NCBI RefSeq assembly: GCF_029227915.1
Contig: NC_079879.1
Coordinates: forward strand, 30,882,501-30,946,500
DNA from: Hydractinia symbiolongicarpus
Lineage: Eukaryota; Cnidaria; Hydrozoa; Anthoathecata; Hydractiniidae
Length of the DNA: 64,000 bases
Direction: 5' to 3'
Positions 25,306-38,345 of this stretch are shown here, piece after piece. Within the stretch, counting starts at the first letter, position 1, and each line of letters begins with the position of its first letter. Position numbers and translations under genes: made by a program. The notes beneath the pieces were generated by a model that saw nothing but the letters and a program-made list of their open reading frames with translations, was not told where the DNA came from and did not search any database.

Positions 25306-26840
25306 AGCGTCTCATCAAAAATTAAAACATTTTTGAAAACTACAAGTCTTATGCGTTTTAGTGGTGAAAAGATAATTTAAAAAATCGTTTTGGAAATGAG
25401 TTTACTCACAGGGTACTTTCTTTGTATACATTGGACTATAAGGGCCAAGCCCGAGATTTACGGAAAATCGCGGGTTTTCCTTTGCCGGCGATTAAACCAC
25501 TTTCATTACGCGTCTCATCAAAAATGAAAACAATTCTAAAAACTACAAGTCTCATGCGTTTTAGTGGTGAAAAAATAATTTAAAAAATCGTTCGGGAAAT
25601 GAGTTTACTCCCTGGGTACTTTCTTTGTGTACTTTTGACTATACCGGCCGAGTCCGGGATTTACGGGAAATCGCGGGTTTCCGTTTGCCGGCGATTAAAC
25701 TTCTTTTATTCAGCGTCTCATCAAAAAAGAAAACATTTTTAAAAACTACAAGTCTCATGTGCTTTAGTGGTGAAATAATAATTTAAAAAATTGTTTGGGA
25801 AATCAGTTTGCTCACAGGGTACTATCTTTGTATACATTCGACTATACGGGCCAAGCCCGGGATTTACGGGAAATCGCGGGTTTTCCTTTGCCGGCGATTA
25901 AACCACTTTCAATAAGCGTCTCATCAAAAATGAAAACAATTTTGAAAACCAGAAGTCTCATGCGTTTTAGTGGTGAAAAAATAATTTAAAAAATCGTTCG
26001 GGAAATGAGTTTACTCCCTGGGTACTTTCTTTGTATACTTTTGACTATACGGGCCGAGTCCGGGATTTACGGGAAATCGCGGGTTTTTGTTTGCCGGCGA
26101 TTAAACTCATTTTATTCAGCGTCTCATCAAAAATGAAAACATTTTTGAAAACTACAAGTCTCATGCGTTTTAGTGGTGAAAAGATAATTTAAAAATTCGT
26201 TCTGGAAATGAGTTTACTCACAGGGTACTTTCTTTGTATACTTTTGACTATACGGGCCAAGCCCGGGATTTACGGGAAATGGCGGGTTTTCGTGTGCTGG
26301 TGATTAAACTTCTTTTATTCAGTGTCTAATCAAAAATGAAAACATTTTTGTAAACTACAAGTCTCATGCGTTTTTAGTGGTGAAAATATAATTTAAAAAA
26401 TCGTTTTGGAAATGAGTTTACTCCCTGGGTACTTTCTTTGTATACTTTTGACTATACGGGCCGAGTCCGGGATTTACGGGAAATCGCGGGTTTTCGTTTG
26501 CCGGCGATTAAACTCATTTTATTCAGCGTCTCATCAAAAATGAAAACATTTTTGAAAACTACAAGTCTCATGCGTTTTAGTGGTGAAAAGATAATTTAAA
26601 AAATCGTTCTAGAAATGAGTTTACTCACAGGGTACTTTCTTTGTATACTTTTGACTATACGGGCCAAGCCCGGAATTTACGGAAAATGGCGGGTTTTTGT
26701 GTGCTGGTGATTAAACTTCTTTTATTCAGTGTCTAATCAAAAATGAAAACATTTTTGTAAACTACAAGTCTCATGCGTTTTTAGTGGTGAAAAGATAATT
26801 CAAAAAATCGTTTTGGAAATGAGTTTACTCACAGGGTACT
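25306..26840 (+). repeat. Mixed A/B monomers, no distinct higher-order unit resolved
   Basis: About seven to eight monomers. Several are A/B mosaics: near 26.21-26.28 kb a CACAGGG block is followed by CTTTTGAC and then CAAGCCC. The 25.4-26.0 kb part resembles 24.6-25.2 kb. A TCTAATCAAAAATG variant and 204-bp monomers with GCGTTTTTAG first appear here and recur to about 35.5 kb. Confidence 0.65.
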
Positions 26841-26844
26841 TTCT

Positions 26845-28062
26845 TTGTATACATTCGACTATACGGGCCAAGCCCGGGATTTACGGGAAATCGAGGGTTT
26901 TCGTTTGCCGGCGATTAAACCACTTTCATTATGCGTCTCATCAAAAATGAAAACATTTCTGAAAACTTCAAGTCTTATGCGTTGTAGTGGTGAAAAGATA
27001 ATTTAAAAAATCGTTCGGGAAATGAGTTTACTCCATGGGTACTTTCTTTGTATACTTTTGACTATACGGGCCGAGTCCGGGATTTACGGGAAGTCGCGGG
27101 TTTTCGTTTGCCGGCGATTAAACTTTTTTTTATTCAGCGTCTCATCAAAAATGAAAACATTTTTAAAAACTACAAGTCTCATGGGCTTTAGTGGTGAAAA
27201 AGTAATTTAAAAAATCGTTCGGAAAATGAGTTTACTCCCTGGGTACTTTCTTTGTATACTATTGACTATACGGGCCGAGTCCGTGATTTACGGGAAATCG
27301 CGGGTTTTCGTTTACCGGCGATTAAACTTCTTTTATTCAGCGTCCCATCAAAAATGAAAACATTTTTGAAAACTACAAGTCTCATGCGATTTAGTGGTGA
27401 AAAAATAATATAAAAAATTGTTCGGGAAATGAGTTTACTCCCTGGGTACTTTCTTTGTATACTTTTGACTATAGGGGCCAAGCCCGGTATTTACGGGAAA
27501 TCGCGGGTTTTCGTTTCCCGGCGATTAAACCACATTCATTAAGCGTCTCATCAAAAATGAAAAGATTTCTGAGAACTACAAGTCTTATGCGTTTTAGTGG
27601 TTAAAAGATAATTTAAAAAATCGTTCGGGAAATGAGTTTACTCCATGGGTACTTTCTTTGAATACTTTTGACTATACGGGCCGAGTCCGGGATTTACGGG
27701 AAGTCGCGGGTTTTCTTTTGCCGGCGATTAAACTTCTTTTATTCAGCGTCTCATCAAAAATGAAAACATTTTTAAAAACTACAAGTCTCATGGGCTTTAG
27801 TGGTAAAAAATAATTTAAAAAATCGTTCGGAAAATGAGTTTACTCCCTGGGTACTTTCTTTGTATACTTTTGACTATACGGGCCGAGTCCGGGATTTACG
27901 GGAAATCGCGGGTTTCCGTTTGCCGGCGATTAAACTTCTTTTATTTAGCGTCTCATCAAAAAAGAAAACATTTTTAAAAACTACAAGTCTCATGTGCTTT
28001 AGTGGTGAAATAATAATTTAAAAAATCGTTTGGAAAATGAGTTTGCTCACAGGGTACTTTCT
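26845..28062 (+). repeat. 6-monomer higher-order repeat, copy 1 (1,218 bp)
   Basis: It repeats immediately downstream at exactly 1,218 bp spacing. Characteristic variants are CTCCATGGGTAC, GAACTTTTTTTTATT-like T expansion near 27.12 kb, and TTTCCCGGCG near 27.52 kb. The one difference from copy 2 seen by eye is G at 27467 against T at 28685. A more diverged third copy lies near 35.57-36.57 kb. Confidence 0.82.
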
Positions 28063-29280
28063 TTGTATACATTCGACTATACGGGCCAAGCCCGGGATTT
28101 ACGGGAAATCGAGGGTTTTCGTTTGCCGGCGATTAAACCACTTTCATTATGCGTCTCATCAAAAATGAAAACATTTCTGAAAACTTCAAGTCTTATGCGT
28201 TGTAGTGGTGAAAAGATAATTTAAAAAATCGTTCGGGAAATGAGTTTACTCCATGGGTACTTTCTTTGTATACTTTTGACTATACGGGCCGAGTCCGGGA
28301 TTTACGGGAAGTCGCGGGTTTTCGTTTGCCGGCGATTAAACTTTTTTTTATTCAGCGTCTCATCAAAAATGAAAACATTTTTAAAAACTACAAGTCTCAT
28401 GGGCTTTAGTGGTGAAAAAGTAATTTAAAAAATCGTTCGGAAAATGAGTTTACTCCCTGGGTACTTTCTTTGTATACTATTGACTATACGGGCCGAGTCC
28501 GTGATTTACGGGAAATCGCGGGTTTTCGTTTACCGGCGATTAAACTTCTTTTATTCAGCGTCCCATCAAAAATGAAAACATTTTTGAAAACTACAAGTCT
28601 CATGCGATTTAGTGGTGAAAAAATAATATAAAAAATTGTTCGGGAAATGAGTTTACTCCCTGGGTACTTTCTTTGTATACTTTTTACTATAGGGGCCAAG
28701 CCCGGTATTTACGGGAAATCGCGGGTTTTCGTTTCCCGGCGATTAAACCACATTCATTAAGCGTCTCATCAAAAATGAAAAGATTTCTGAGAACTACAAG
28801 TCTTATGCGTTTTAGTGGTTAAAAGATAATTTAAAAAATCGTTCGGGAAATGAGTTTACTCCATGGGTACTTTCTTTGAATACTTTTGACTATACGGGCC
28901 GAGTCCGGGATTTACGGGAAGTCGCGGGTTTTCTTTTGCCGGCGATTAAACTTCTTTTATTCAGCGTCTCATCAAAAATGAAAACATTTTTAAAAACTAC
29001 AAGTCTCATGGGCTTTAGTGGTAAAAAATAATTTAAAAAATCGTTCGGAAAATGAGTTTACTCCCTGGGTACTTTCTTTGTATACTTTTGACTATACGGG
29101 CCGAGTCCGGGATTTACGGGAAATCGCGGGTTTCCGTTTGCCGGCGATTAAACTTCTTTTATTTAGCGTCTCATCAAAAAAGAAAACATTTTTAAAAACT
29201 ACAAGTCTCATGTGCTTTAGTGGTGAAATAATAATTTAAAAAATCGTTTGGAAAATGAGTTTGCTCACAGGGTACTTTCT
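28063..29280 (+). repeat. 6-monomer higher-order repeat, copy 2 (1,218 bp)
   Basis: This is the tandem partner of 26.85-28.06 kb. The match ends near 29285, where ATACATTCGAC is replaced by ATACTTTTGAC. With about one difference in 1,218 bp, the duplication is very recent or has been homogenised. Confidence 0.82.
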
Positions 29281-29580
29281 TTGTATACTTTTGACTATAC
29301 GGGCCGAGTCCGGGATTTACGGGAAATCGCGGGTTTTTGTTTGCCGGCGATTAAACTCATTTTATTCAGCGTCTCATCAAAAATGAAAACATTTTTGAAA
29401 ACTACAAGTCTCATGCGTTTTAGTGGTAAAAAGATAATTTAAAAATTCGTTCTGGAAATGAGTTTACTCACAGGGTACTTTCTTTGTATACTTTTGACTA
29501 TACGGGCCAAGCCCGGGATTTACGGGAAATGGCGGGTTTTCGTGTGCTGGTGATTAAACTTCTTTTATTCAGTGTCTAAT

Positions 29581-32222
29581 CAAAAATGAAAACATTTTTG
29601 TAAACTACAAGTCTCATGCGTTTTTAGTGGTGAAAATATAATTTAAAAAATCGTTTTGGAAATGAGTTTACTCACAGGGTACTTTCTTGGTATACATTCG
29701 ACTATACGGGCCAAGCCCGGGATTTACGGGAAATCGCGGGTTTTCCTTTGCCGGCGATTAAACCACTTTCATTAAGCGTCTCATCAAAAATGAAAACAAT
29801 TCTGAAAACTGCAAGTCTCATGCATTTTAGTGGTGAAAAAATAATTTAAAAAATCGTTCGGGAAATAAGTTTACTCCCTGGGTACTTTTTTTGTATACTT
29901 TTGACTATACGGGCCGAGTCCGGGATTTACGGGAAATCGCGGGTTTCCGTTTGCCGGCAATTAAACTTCTTTTATTCAGCGTCTCATCAAAAATGAAAAC
30001 ATTTTTAAAAACTACAAGTCTCATGTGCTTTAGTGGTGAAATAATAATTTAAAAGATCGTTTGGGAAATGAGTTTGCTCACAGGGTACTTTCTTTGTATA
30101 CATTCGACTATACGGGCCAAGCCCGGGATTTACGGGAAATCGCGGGTTTTCCTTTGCCGGCGATTAAACCACTTTCAATAAGCGTCTCATCAAAAATGAA
30201 AACATTTTTGAAAACTACAAGTCTCATGCGTTTTAGTGGTGAAAAGATAATTTAAAAAATCGTTCTGGAAATGAGTTTACTCACAGGGTACTTTCTTTGT
30301 ATACTTTTGACTATACGGGCCAAGCCCGGGATTTACGGGAAATGGCGGGTTTTCGTGTGCTGGTGATTAAACTTCTTTTATTCAGTGTCTAATCAAAAAT
30401 GAAAACATTTTTGTAAACTACAAGTCTCATGCGTTTTTAGTGGTGAAAAGATAATTTTAAAAATCGTTTTGGAAATGAGTTTACTCACAGGGTACTTTCT
30501 TTGTATACATTCGACTATACGGGCCAAGCCCGGGATTTACGGGAAATCGAGGGTTTTCGTTTGCCGGCAATTAAACCACTTTCATTATGCGTCTCATCAA
30601 AAATGAAAACATTTCTGAAAACTACAAGTCTTATGCGTTTTAGTGGTGAAAAGATAATTTAAAAAATCGTTCGGGAAATGAGTTTACTTCATTGGTACTT
30701 TCTTTGTATACTTTTAACTATACGGGCCGAGTCCGGGATTTACGGGAAGTCGCGGGTTTTTGTTTGCCGGCGATTAAACTTCTTTTATTCAGCGTCTCAT
30801 CAAAAATGAAAACATTTTTAAAAACTACAAGTCTCATGGGCTTTAGTGGTGAAAAAATAGATTAAAAAATCGTTCGGAAAATGAGTTTACTCCCTGGGTA
30901 CTTTCTTTGTATACTATTGACTATACGGGCCGAGTCCGTGATTTACGGGAAATTGCGGGTTTTCGTTTGCCGACGATTAAACTTCTTTTATTCAGCGTCT
31001 CATCAAAAATGAAAACATTTTTAAAAACTACAAGTCTCATGTGCTTTAGTGGTGAAATAATAATTTAAAAAATCGTTTGGGAAATGAGTTTACTCACAGG
31101 GTACTTTCTTTGTATACATTCGACTATACGGGCCAAGCCCGGGATTTACGGGAAATCGAGGGTTTTCGTTTGCCGGCGATTAAACCACTTTCATTATGCG
31201 TCTTATCAAAAATGAAAACATTTCTGAAAACTTCAAGTCTTATGCGTTGTAGTGGTGAAAAGATAATTTAAGAAATCGTTCGGGAAATGAGTTTACTCCC
31301 TGGGTACTTTCTTTGTATACTATTGACTATACGGTCCGAGTCCGTGATTTACGGGAAATCGCGGGTTTTCGTTGGCCGGCGATTAAACTTCTTTTATTCA
31401 GCGTCCCATCAAAAATGAAAACATTTTTGAAAACTACAAGTCTCATGCGATTTAGTGGTGAAAAAATAATATAAAAAATTGTTCGGGAAATGAGTTTACT
31501 CCCTGGGTACTTTCTTTGTATACTTTTGACTATAGGGGCCAAGCCCGGTATTTACGGGAAATGGCGGGTTTTCGTTTGCCGGCGATTATACTTTTTTTAT
31601 TCAGTGTCTCATCAAAAATGAAAACATTTTTGAAAACTACAAGTCTCATGCGTTTTTAGTGGTGAAAAGATAATTTAAAAAATCGTTTTGGAAATGAGTT
31701 TACTCACAGGGTACTTTCTTTGTATACATTCGACTATAAGGGCCAAGCCCGGGATTTACGGGAAATCGAGGGTTTTCGTTTGCCGGCAATTAAACCACTT
31801 TCATTATGCGTCTCATCAAAAATGAAAACATTTCTGAAAACTACAAGTCTTATGCGTTTTAGTGGTGAAAAGATAATTTAAAAAATCGTTCGGGAAATGA
31901 GTTTACTCCATTGGTACTTTCTTTGTATACTTTTAACTATACGGGCCGAGTCCGGGATTTACGGGAAGTCGCGGGTTTTCGTTTGCCGGCGATTAAACTT
32001 CTTTTATTCAGCGTCTCATCAAAAATGAAAACATTTTTAAAAACTACAAGTCTCATGGGCTTTAGTGGTGAAAAAATAGATTAAAAAATCGTTCGGAAAA
32101 TGAGTTTACTCCCTGGGTACTTTCTTTGTATACTATTGACTATACGGGCCGAGTCCGTGATTTACGGGAAATCGCGGGTTTCCCTTTGCCGGCGATTAAA
32201 CTTAGTTTATTCAGCGTCTCAT
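29581..32222 (+). repeat. 13-monomer higher-order repeat, copy 1 (2,642 bp)
   Basis: It repeats immediately downstream at 2,642 bp spacing. The one difference noticed by eye is C at 30530 against T at 33172. It includes 204-bp monomers (GCGTTTTTAG), GAGGGTTTTCG variants and ATAATATAAAAAATTG variants. Edges were placed where the TTGTAAACTAC variant gives way to TTAAAAACTAC. Confidence 0.85.
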
Positions 32223-34864
32223 CAAAAATGAAAACATTTTTGTAAACTACAAGTCTCATGCGTTTTTAGTGGTGAAAATATAATTTAAAAAATCGTTTTG
32301 GAAATGAGTTTACTCACAGGGTACTTTCTTGGTATACATTCGACTATACGGGCCAAGCCCGGGATTTACGGGAAATCGCGGGTTTTCCTTTGCCGGCGAT
32401 TAAACCACTTTCATTAAGCGTCTCATCAAAAATGAAAACAATTCTGAAAACTGCAAGTCTCATGCATTTTAGTGGTGAAAAAATAATTTAAAAAATCGTT
32501 CGGGAAATAAGTTTACTCCCTGGGTACTTTTTTTGTATACTTTTGACTATACGGGCCGAGTCCGGGATTTACGGGAAATCGCGGGTTTCCGTTTGCCGGC
32601 AATTAAACTTCTTTTATTCAGCGTCTCATCAAAAATGAAAACATTTTTAAAAACTACAAGTCTCATGTGCTTTAGTGGTGAAATAATAATTTAAAAGATC
32701 GTTTGGGAAATGAGTTTGCTCACAGGGTACTTTCTTTGTATACATTCGACTATACGGGCCAAGCCCGGGATTTACGGGAAATCGCGGGTTTTCCTTTGCC
32801 GGCGATTAAACCACTTTCAATAAGCGTCTCATCAAAAATGAAAACATTTTTGAAAACTACAAGTCTCATGCGTTTTAGTGGTGAAAAGATAATTTAAAAA
32901 ATCGTTCTGGAAATGAGTTTACTCACAGGGTACTTTCTTTGTATACTTTTGACTATACGGGCCAAGCCCGGGATTTACGGGAAATGGCGGGTTTTCGTGT
33001 GCTGGTGATTAAACTTCTTTTATTCAGTGTCTAATCAAAAATGAAAACATTTTTGTAAACTACAAGTCTCATGCGTTTTTAGTGGTGAAAAGATAATTTT
33101 AAAAATCGTTTTGGAAATGAGTTTACTCACAGGGTACTTTCTTTGTATACATTCGACTATACGGGCCAAGCTCGGGATTTACGGGAAATCGAGGGTTTTC
33201 GTTTGCCGGCAATTAAACCACTTTCATTATGCGTCTCATCAAAAATGAAAACATTTCTGAAAACTACAAGTCTTATGCGTTTTAGTGGTGAAAAGATAAT
33301 TTAAAAAATCGTTCGGGAAATGAGTTTACTTCATTGGTACTTTCTTTGTATACTTTTAACTATACGGGCCGAGTCCGGGATTTACGGGAAGTCGCGGGTT
33401 TTTGTTTGCCGGCGATTAAACTTCTTTTATTCAGCGTCTCATCAAAAATGAAAACATTTTTAAAAACTACAAGTCTCATGGGCTTTAGTGGTGAAAAAAT
33501 AGATTAAAAAATCGTTCGGAAAATGAGTTTACTCCCTGGGTACTTTCTTTGTATACTATTGACTATACGGGCCGAGTCCGTGATTTACGGGAAATTGCGG
33601 GTTTTCGTTTGCCGACGATTAAACTTCTTTTATTCAGCGTCTCATCAAAAATGAAAACATTTTTAAAAACTACAAGTCTCATGTGCTTTAGTGGTGAAAT
33701 AATAATTTAAAAAATCGTTTGGGAAATGAGTTTACTCACAGGGTACTTTCTTTGTATACATTCGACTATACGGGCCAAGCCCGGGATTTACGGGAAATCG
33801 AGGGTTTTCGTTTGCCGGCGATTAAACCACTTTCATTATGCGTCTTATCAAAAATGAAAACATTTCTGAAAACTTCAAGTCTTATGCGTTGTAGTGGTGA
33901 AAAGATAATTTAAGAAATCGTTCGGGAAATGAGTTTACTCCCTGGGTACTTTCTTTGTATACTATTGACTATACGGTCCGAGTCCGTGATTTACGGGAAA
34001 TCGCGGGTTTTCGTTGGCCGGCGATTAAACTTCTTTTATTCAGCGTCCCATCAAAAATGAAAACATTTTTGAAAACTACAAGTCTCATGCGATTTAGTGG
34101 TGAAAAAATAATATAAAAAATTGTTCGGGAAATGAGTTTACTCCCTGGGTACTTTCTTTGTATACTTTTGACTATAGGGGCCAAGCCCGGTATTTACGGG
34201 AAATGGCGGGTTTTCGTTTGCCGGCGATTATACTTTTTTTATTCAGTGTCTCATCAAAAATGAAAACATTTTTGAAAACTACAAGTCTCATGCGTTTTTA
34301 GTGGTGAAAAGATAATTTAAAAAATCGTTTTGGAAATGAGTTTACTCACAGGGTACTTTCTTTGTATACATTCGACTATAAGGGCCAAGCCCGGGATTTA
34401 CGGGAAATCGAGGGTTTTCGTTTGCCGGCAATTAAACCACTTTCATTATGCGTCTCATCAAAAATGAAAACATTTCTGAAAACTACAAGTCTTATGCGTT
34501 TTAGTGGTGAAAAGATAATTTAAAAAATCGTTCGGGAAATGAGTTTACTCCATTGGTACTTTCTTTGTATACTTTTAACTATACGGGCCGAGTCCGGGAT
34601 TTACGGGAAGTCGCGGGTTTTCGTTTGCCGGCGATTAAACTTCTTTTATTCAGCGTCTCATCAAAAATGAAAACATTTTTAAAAACTACAAGTCTCATGG
34701 GCTTTAGTGGTGAAAAAATAGATTAAAAAATCGTTCGGAAAATGAGTTTACTCCCTGGGTACTTTCTTTGTATACTATTGACTATACGGGCCGAGTCCGT
34801 GATTTACGGGAAATCGCGGGTTTCCCTTTGCCGGCGATTAAACTTAGTTTATTCAGCGTCTCAT
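32223..34864 (+). repeat. 13-monomer higher-order repeat, copy 2 (2,642 bp)
   Basis: This is the tandem partner of the preceding block and essentially identical by eye. Downstream of about 34.88 kb the array continues with monomers resembling earlier parts of this region, such as 24.98-25.18 kb. Confidence 0.85.
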
Positions 34865-36940
34865 CAAAAATGAAAACATTTTTAAAAACTACAAGTCTTT
34901 ATGTGCTTTAGTGGTGAAATAATAATTTAAAAAATCGTTTGGGAAATGAGTTTACTCACAGGGTACTTTTTTTGTATACATTCGACTATACGGGTCAAGC
35001 CCGGGATTTACGGGAAATCGCGGGTTTTCCTTTGCTGGTGATTAAACCACTTTCAATAAGCGTCTCATCAAAAATGAAAACAATTCTGAAAACCAGAAGT
35101 CTCATGCGTTTTAGTGGTGAAAAAATAATTTAAAAAATCGTTCGGGAAATGAGTTTACTCCCTGGCTACTTTCTTTGTATACTTTTGACTATACGGGCTG
35201 AGTCCGGGATTTACGGGAAATCGCGGGTTTTCGTTTGCCGGCGATTAAACTCATTTTATTCAGCGTCTCATCAAAAATGAAAACATTTTTGAAAACTACA
35301 AGTCTCATGCGTTTTAGTGGTGAAAAGATAATTTCAAAAATCGTTCTGGAAATGAGTTTACTCACAGGGTACTTTCTTTGTATACTTTTGACTATACGGG
35401 CCAAGCCCGGGATTTACGGGAAATGGCGGGTTTTCGTGTGCTGGTGATTAAACTTCTTTTATTCAGTGTCTAATCAAAAATGAAAACATTTTTGTAAACT
35501 ACAAGTCTCATGCGTTTTTAGTGGTGAAAAGATAATTTAAAAAATCGTTTTGGAAATGAGTTTACTCACAGGGTACTTTCTTTGTATACATTCGACATAC
35601 GGGCCAAGCCCGGGATTTACGGGAAATCGAGGGTTTTCGTTTGCCGGCGATTAAACCACTTTCATTATGCGTCTCATCAAAAATGAAAACATTTCTGAAA
35701 ACTTCAAGTCTTATGCGTTGTAGTGGTGAAAAGATAATTTAAAAAATCGTTCGGGAAATGAGTTTACTCCATGGGTACTTTCTTTGTATACTTTTGACTA
35801 TACGGGCCGAGTCCGGGATTTACGGGAAGTCGCGGGTTTTCGTTTGCCGGCGATTAAACTTTTTTTTATTCAGCGTCTCATCAAAAATGAAAACATTTTT
35901 AAAAACTACAAGTCTCATAGGCTTTAGTGGTGAAAAAATAATTTAAAAAATCGTTCGGAAAATGAGTTTACTCCCTGGGTACTTTCTTTGTATACTATTG
36001 ACTATACGGGCCGAGTCCGTGATTTACGGGAAATCGCGGGTTTTCGTTTACCGGCGATTAAACTTCTTTTATTCAGCGTCCCATCAAAAATGAAAACATT
36101 TTTAAAAACTACAAGTCTCATGCGATTTAGTGGTGAAAAAATAATAAAAAAAATTGTTCGGGAAATGAGTTTACTCCCTGGGTACTTTCTTTGTATACTT
36201 TTGACTATAGGGGCCAAGCCCGGTATTTACGGGAAATCGCGGGTTTTCGTTTCCCGGCGATTAAACCACATTCATTAAGCGTCTCATCAAAAATGAAAAG
36301 ATTTCTGAAAACTACAAGTCTTATGCGTTTTAGTGGTGAAAAGATAATTTAAAAAATCGTTCGGGAAATGAGTTTACTCCATGGGTACTTTCTTTGAATA
36401 CTTTTGACTATACGGGCCGAGTCCGGGATTTACGGGAAGTCGCGGGTTTTCTTTTGCCGGCGATTAAACTTCTTTTATTCAGCGTCTCATCAAAAATGAA
36501 AACATTTTTAAAAACTACAAGTCTCATGGGCTTTAGTGGTGAAAAAATAATTTAAAAAATCGTTCGGAAAATGAGTTTACTCCCTGGGTACTTTCTTTGT
36601 ATACTATTGACTATACGGTCCGAGTCCGTGATTTACGGGAAATCGCGGGTTTTCGTTTGCCGGCGATTAAACTTCTTTTATTCAGTGTCTCATCAAAAAT
36701 GAAAACATTTTTGAAAACTACAAGTCTCATGCGTTGTGGTGATAAGATAATTTAAAAAATCGTTTTGGAAATGAGTTTACTCACAGGGTACTTTCTTTGT
36801 ATACATTCGACTATACGGGCCTAGCCCGGGATTTACGGGAAATCGCGGGTTTTCGTTTGCCGGCGATTAAACCACTTTCATTAAGCGTCTCATCAAAAAT
36901 GAAAAGATTTCTGAAAACTACAAGTCTCATGGGCTTTAGT
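34865..36940 (+). repeat. Diverged third copy of the 27-kb 6-mer and neighbouring monomers
   Basis: The sequence from about 35.57 to 36.57 kb matches 26.84-27.84 kb at a spacing of about 8,736 bp, including the CTCCATGGG, long T-run and TTTCCCGGCG variants. A one-base loss (TTCGACATACGGG) sits near 35.595 kb. A monomer near 36.73 kb has a shortened start (GCGTTGTGGTGATAAG). No gene is seen. Confidence 0.65.
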
Positions 36941-38345
36941 GGTGAAATAATAATTTAAAAAATCGTTCGGGAAATGAGTTTACACCCCGGGTACTTTCTT
37001 TGTATACTTTTGACTATACGGGCCAAGCCCGGGGTTACGGGAAATGGCGGGTTTTCGTTTGCCGGCGATTAAACTTCTTTTATTCAGCGTCTCATCAAAA
37101 ATGAAAACATTTTTGAAAACTACAAGCCTCATGCGTTTTAGTGGTGAAAAGATAATTTAAAAAATTGTATTTGGAAATGAGTTTACTCACAGGGTACTTT
37201 CTTTGTATACATTCAACTATACGGGCCAAGCCCGGGATTTACGGGAAATCGCGGGTTTTCCTTTGCCGGCGATCAAACCACTTTCATTAAGCGTCTCATC
37301 AAAAATGAACACATTTCTGAAAACAACAAGTCTCATGCGTTTTAGTGGTGAAAAGATAATTTAAAAAATCGTTCGGGAAATGAGTTTACTCCCTGGGTAC
37401 TTTCTTTGTGTACTTTTGACTATACAGGCCGAGTCCGGGATTTACGGGAAATCGCGGGTTTACGTTTGCCGGCGATTAAACTGCTTTTATTCAGCGCTCA
37501 TCAAAAATGAAAACATTTTTAAAAACTACAAGTCTCATGGGCTTTAGTGGTGAAAAAAAAATTTAACTATACGGGCCAAGCCCGGGATTTACGGGAAATC
37601 GCGGGTTTTCGTTTTCCGGCGATTAAACCACTTTCATTAAGCGTCTCATCAAAAATGAAAACATTTCTGAAAACTACAAGTCTCATGCGTTTTAGTGGTG
37701 AAAAGATAATTTAAAAAATCGTTCGGGAAATGAGTTTACTTCCTGGGTACTATCTTTGTATACTTTTGACTATACGGGCCGAGTCCGGGATTTACGGGAA
37801 GTCGCGGGTTTTCGTTTGCCGGCGATTTAACTTCTTTTATTCAGCGTCTCCTCAAAAATGAAAACATTTTTAAAAACTACAAGTCTCATGGGCTTTAGTG
37901 GTGAAATAATAATTTAAAACATCGTTCGGGAAATGGGTTTACACCCCAGGTACTTTCTTTGTATGCTTTTGACTATTCGGGCCAAGCCCGGGGTTTACGG
38001 GAAATGGCGGGTTTTCCTTTGCCGGCGATTAAACCACTTTCATTAGGCGTCTCATCAAAAATGAAAACAATTCTGAAAACTACAAGTCTCATGCGTTTTA
38101 GTGGTTCAAAAATAATTTTAAAAATCGTTCGGGAAATGAGTTTACTCCCTGGGTACTTTCTTTGTATACTTTTGACTATACGGGCCGAGTCCGGGATTTA
38201 CGGGAAATTGCGGGTTTTCGTTTGCCGGCGATTAAACTTCTTTTATTCAGCGTCTCATCAAAAATGAAAACATTTTTAAAAACTACAAGTCTCATGGGCT
38301 TTAGTGGTGAAATAATAATTTAAAAAATCGTTCGGGAAATGAGTT
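36940..38345 (+). repeat. ~1.4-kb block, copy 1, containing a deletion monomer
   Basis: The first part (ACACCCCGGG at 36983) matches 38.35 kb at 1,365 bp spacing, and the last part (from about 37.84 kb) matches 38.86-39.36 kb at 1,015 bp. The 350-bp difference equals one 148-bp deletion monomer plus one normal monomer present only in this copy. Confidence 0.7.
37536..37683 (+). repeat. 148-bp deletion monomer
   Basis: The monomer runs from CAT at 37536 to the next CAT at 37684, 148 bp in place of 203. The A-rich start ends at ATTTAA and joins directly to ACTATACGGGCC, so about 55 bp from AAAATCGTTC to the ATACATTTAA region are missing. Normal monomers have ATTTAA at the left edge, and type B relatives have ATTTAA before CTATACGGG at the right edge. 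The junction is consistent with deletion at a 6-bp microhomology. It is the only strongly shortened monomer I found. Confidence 0.8.
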
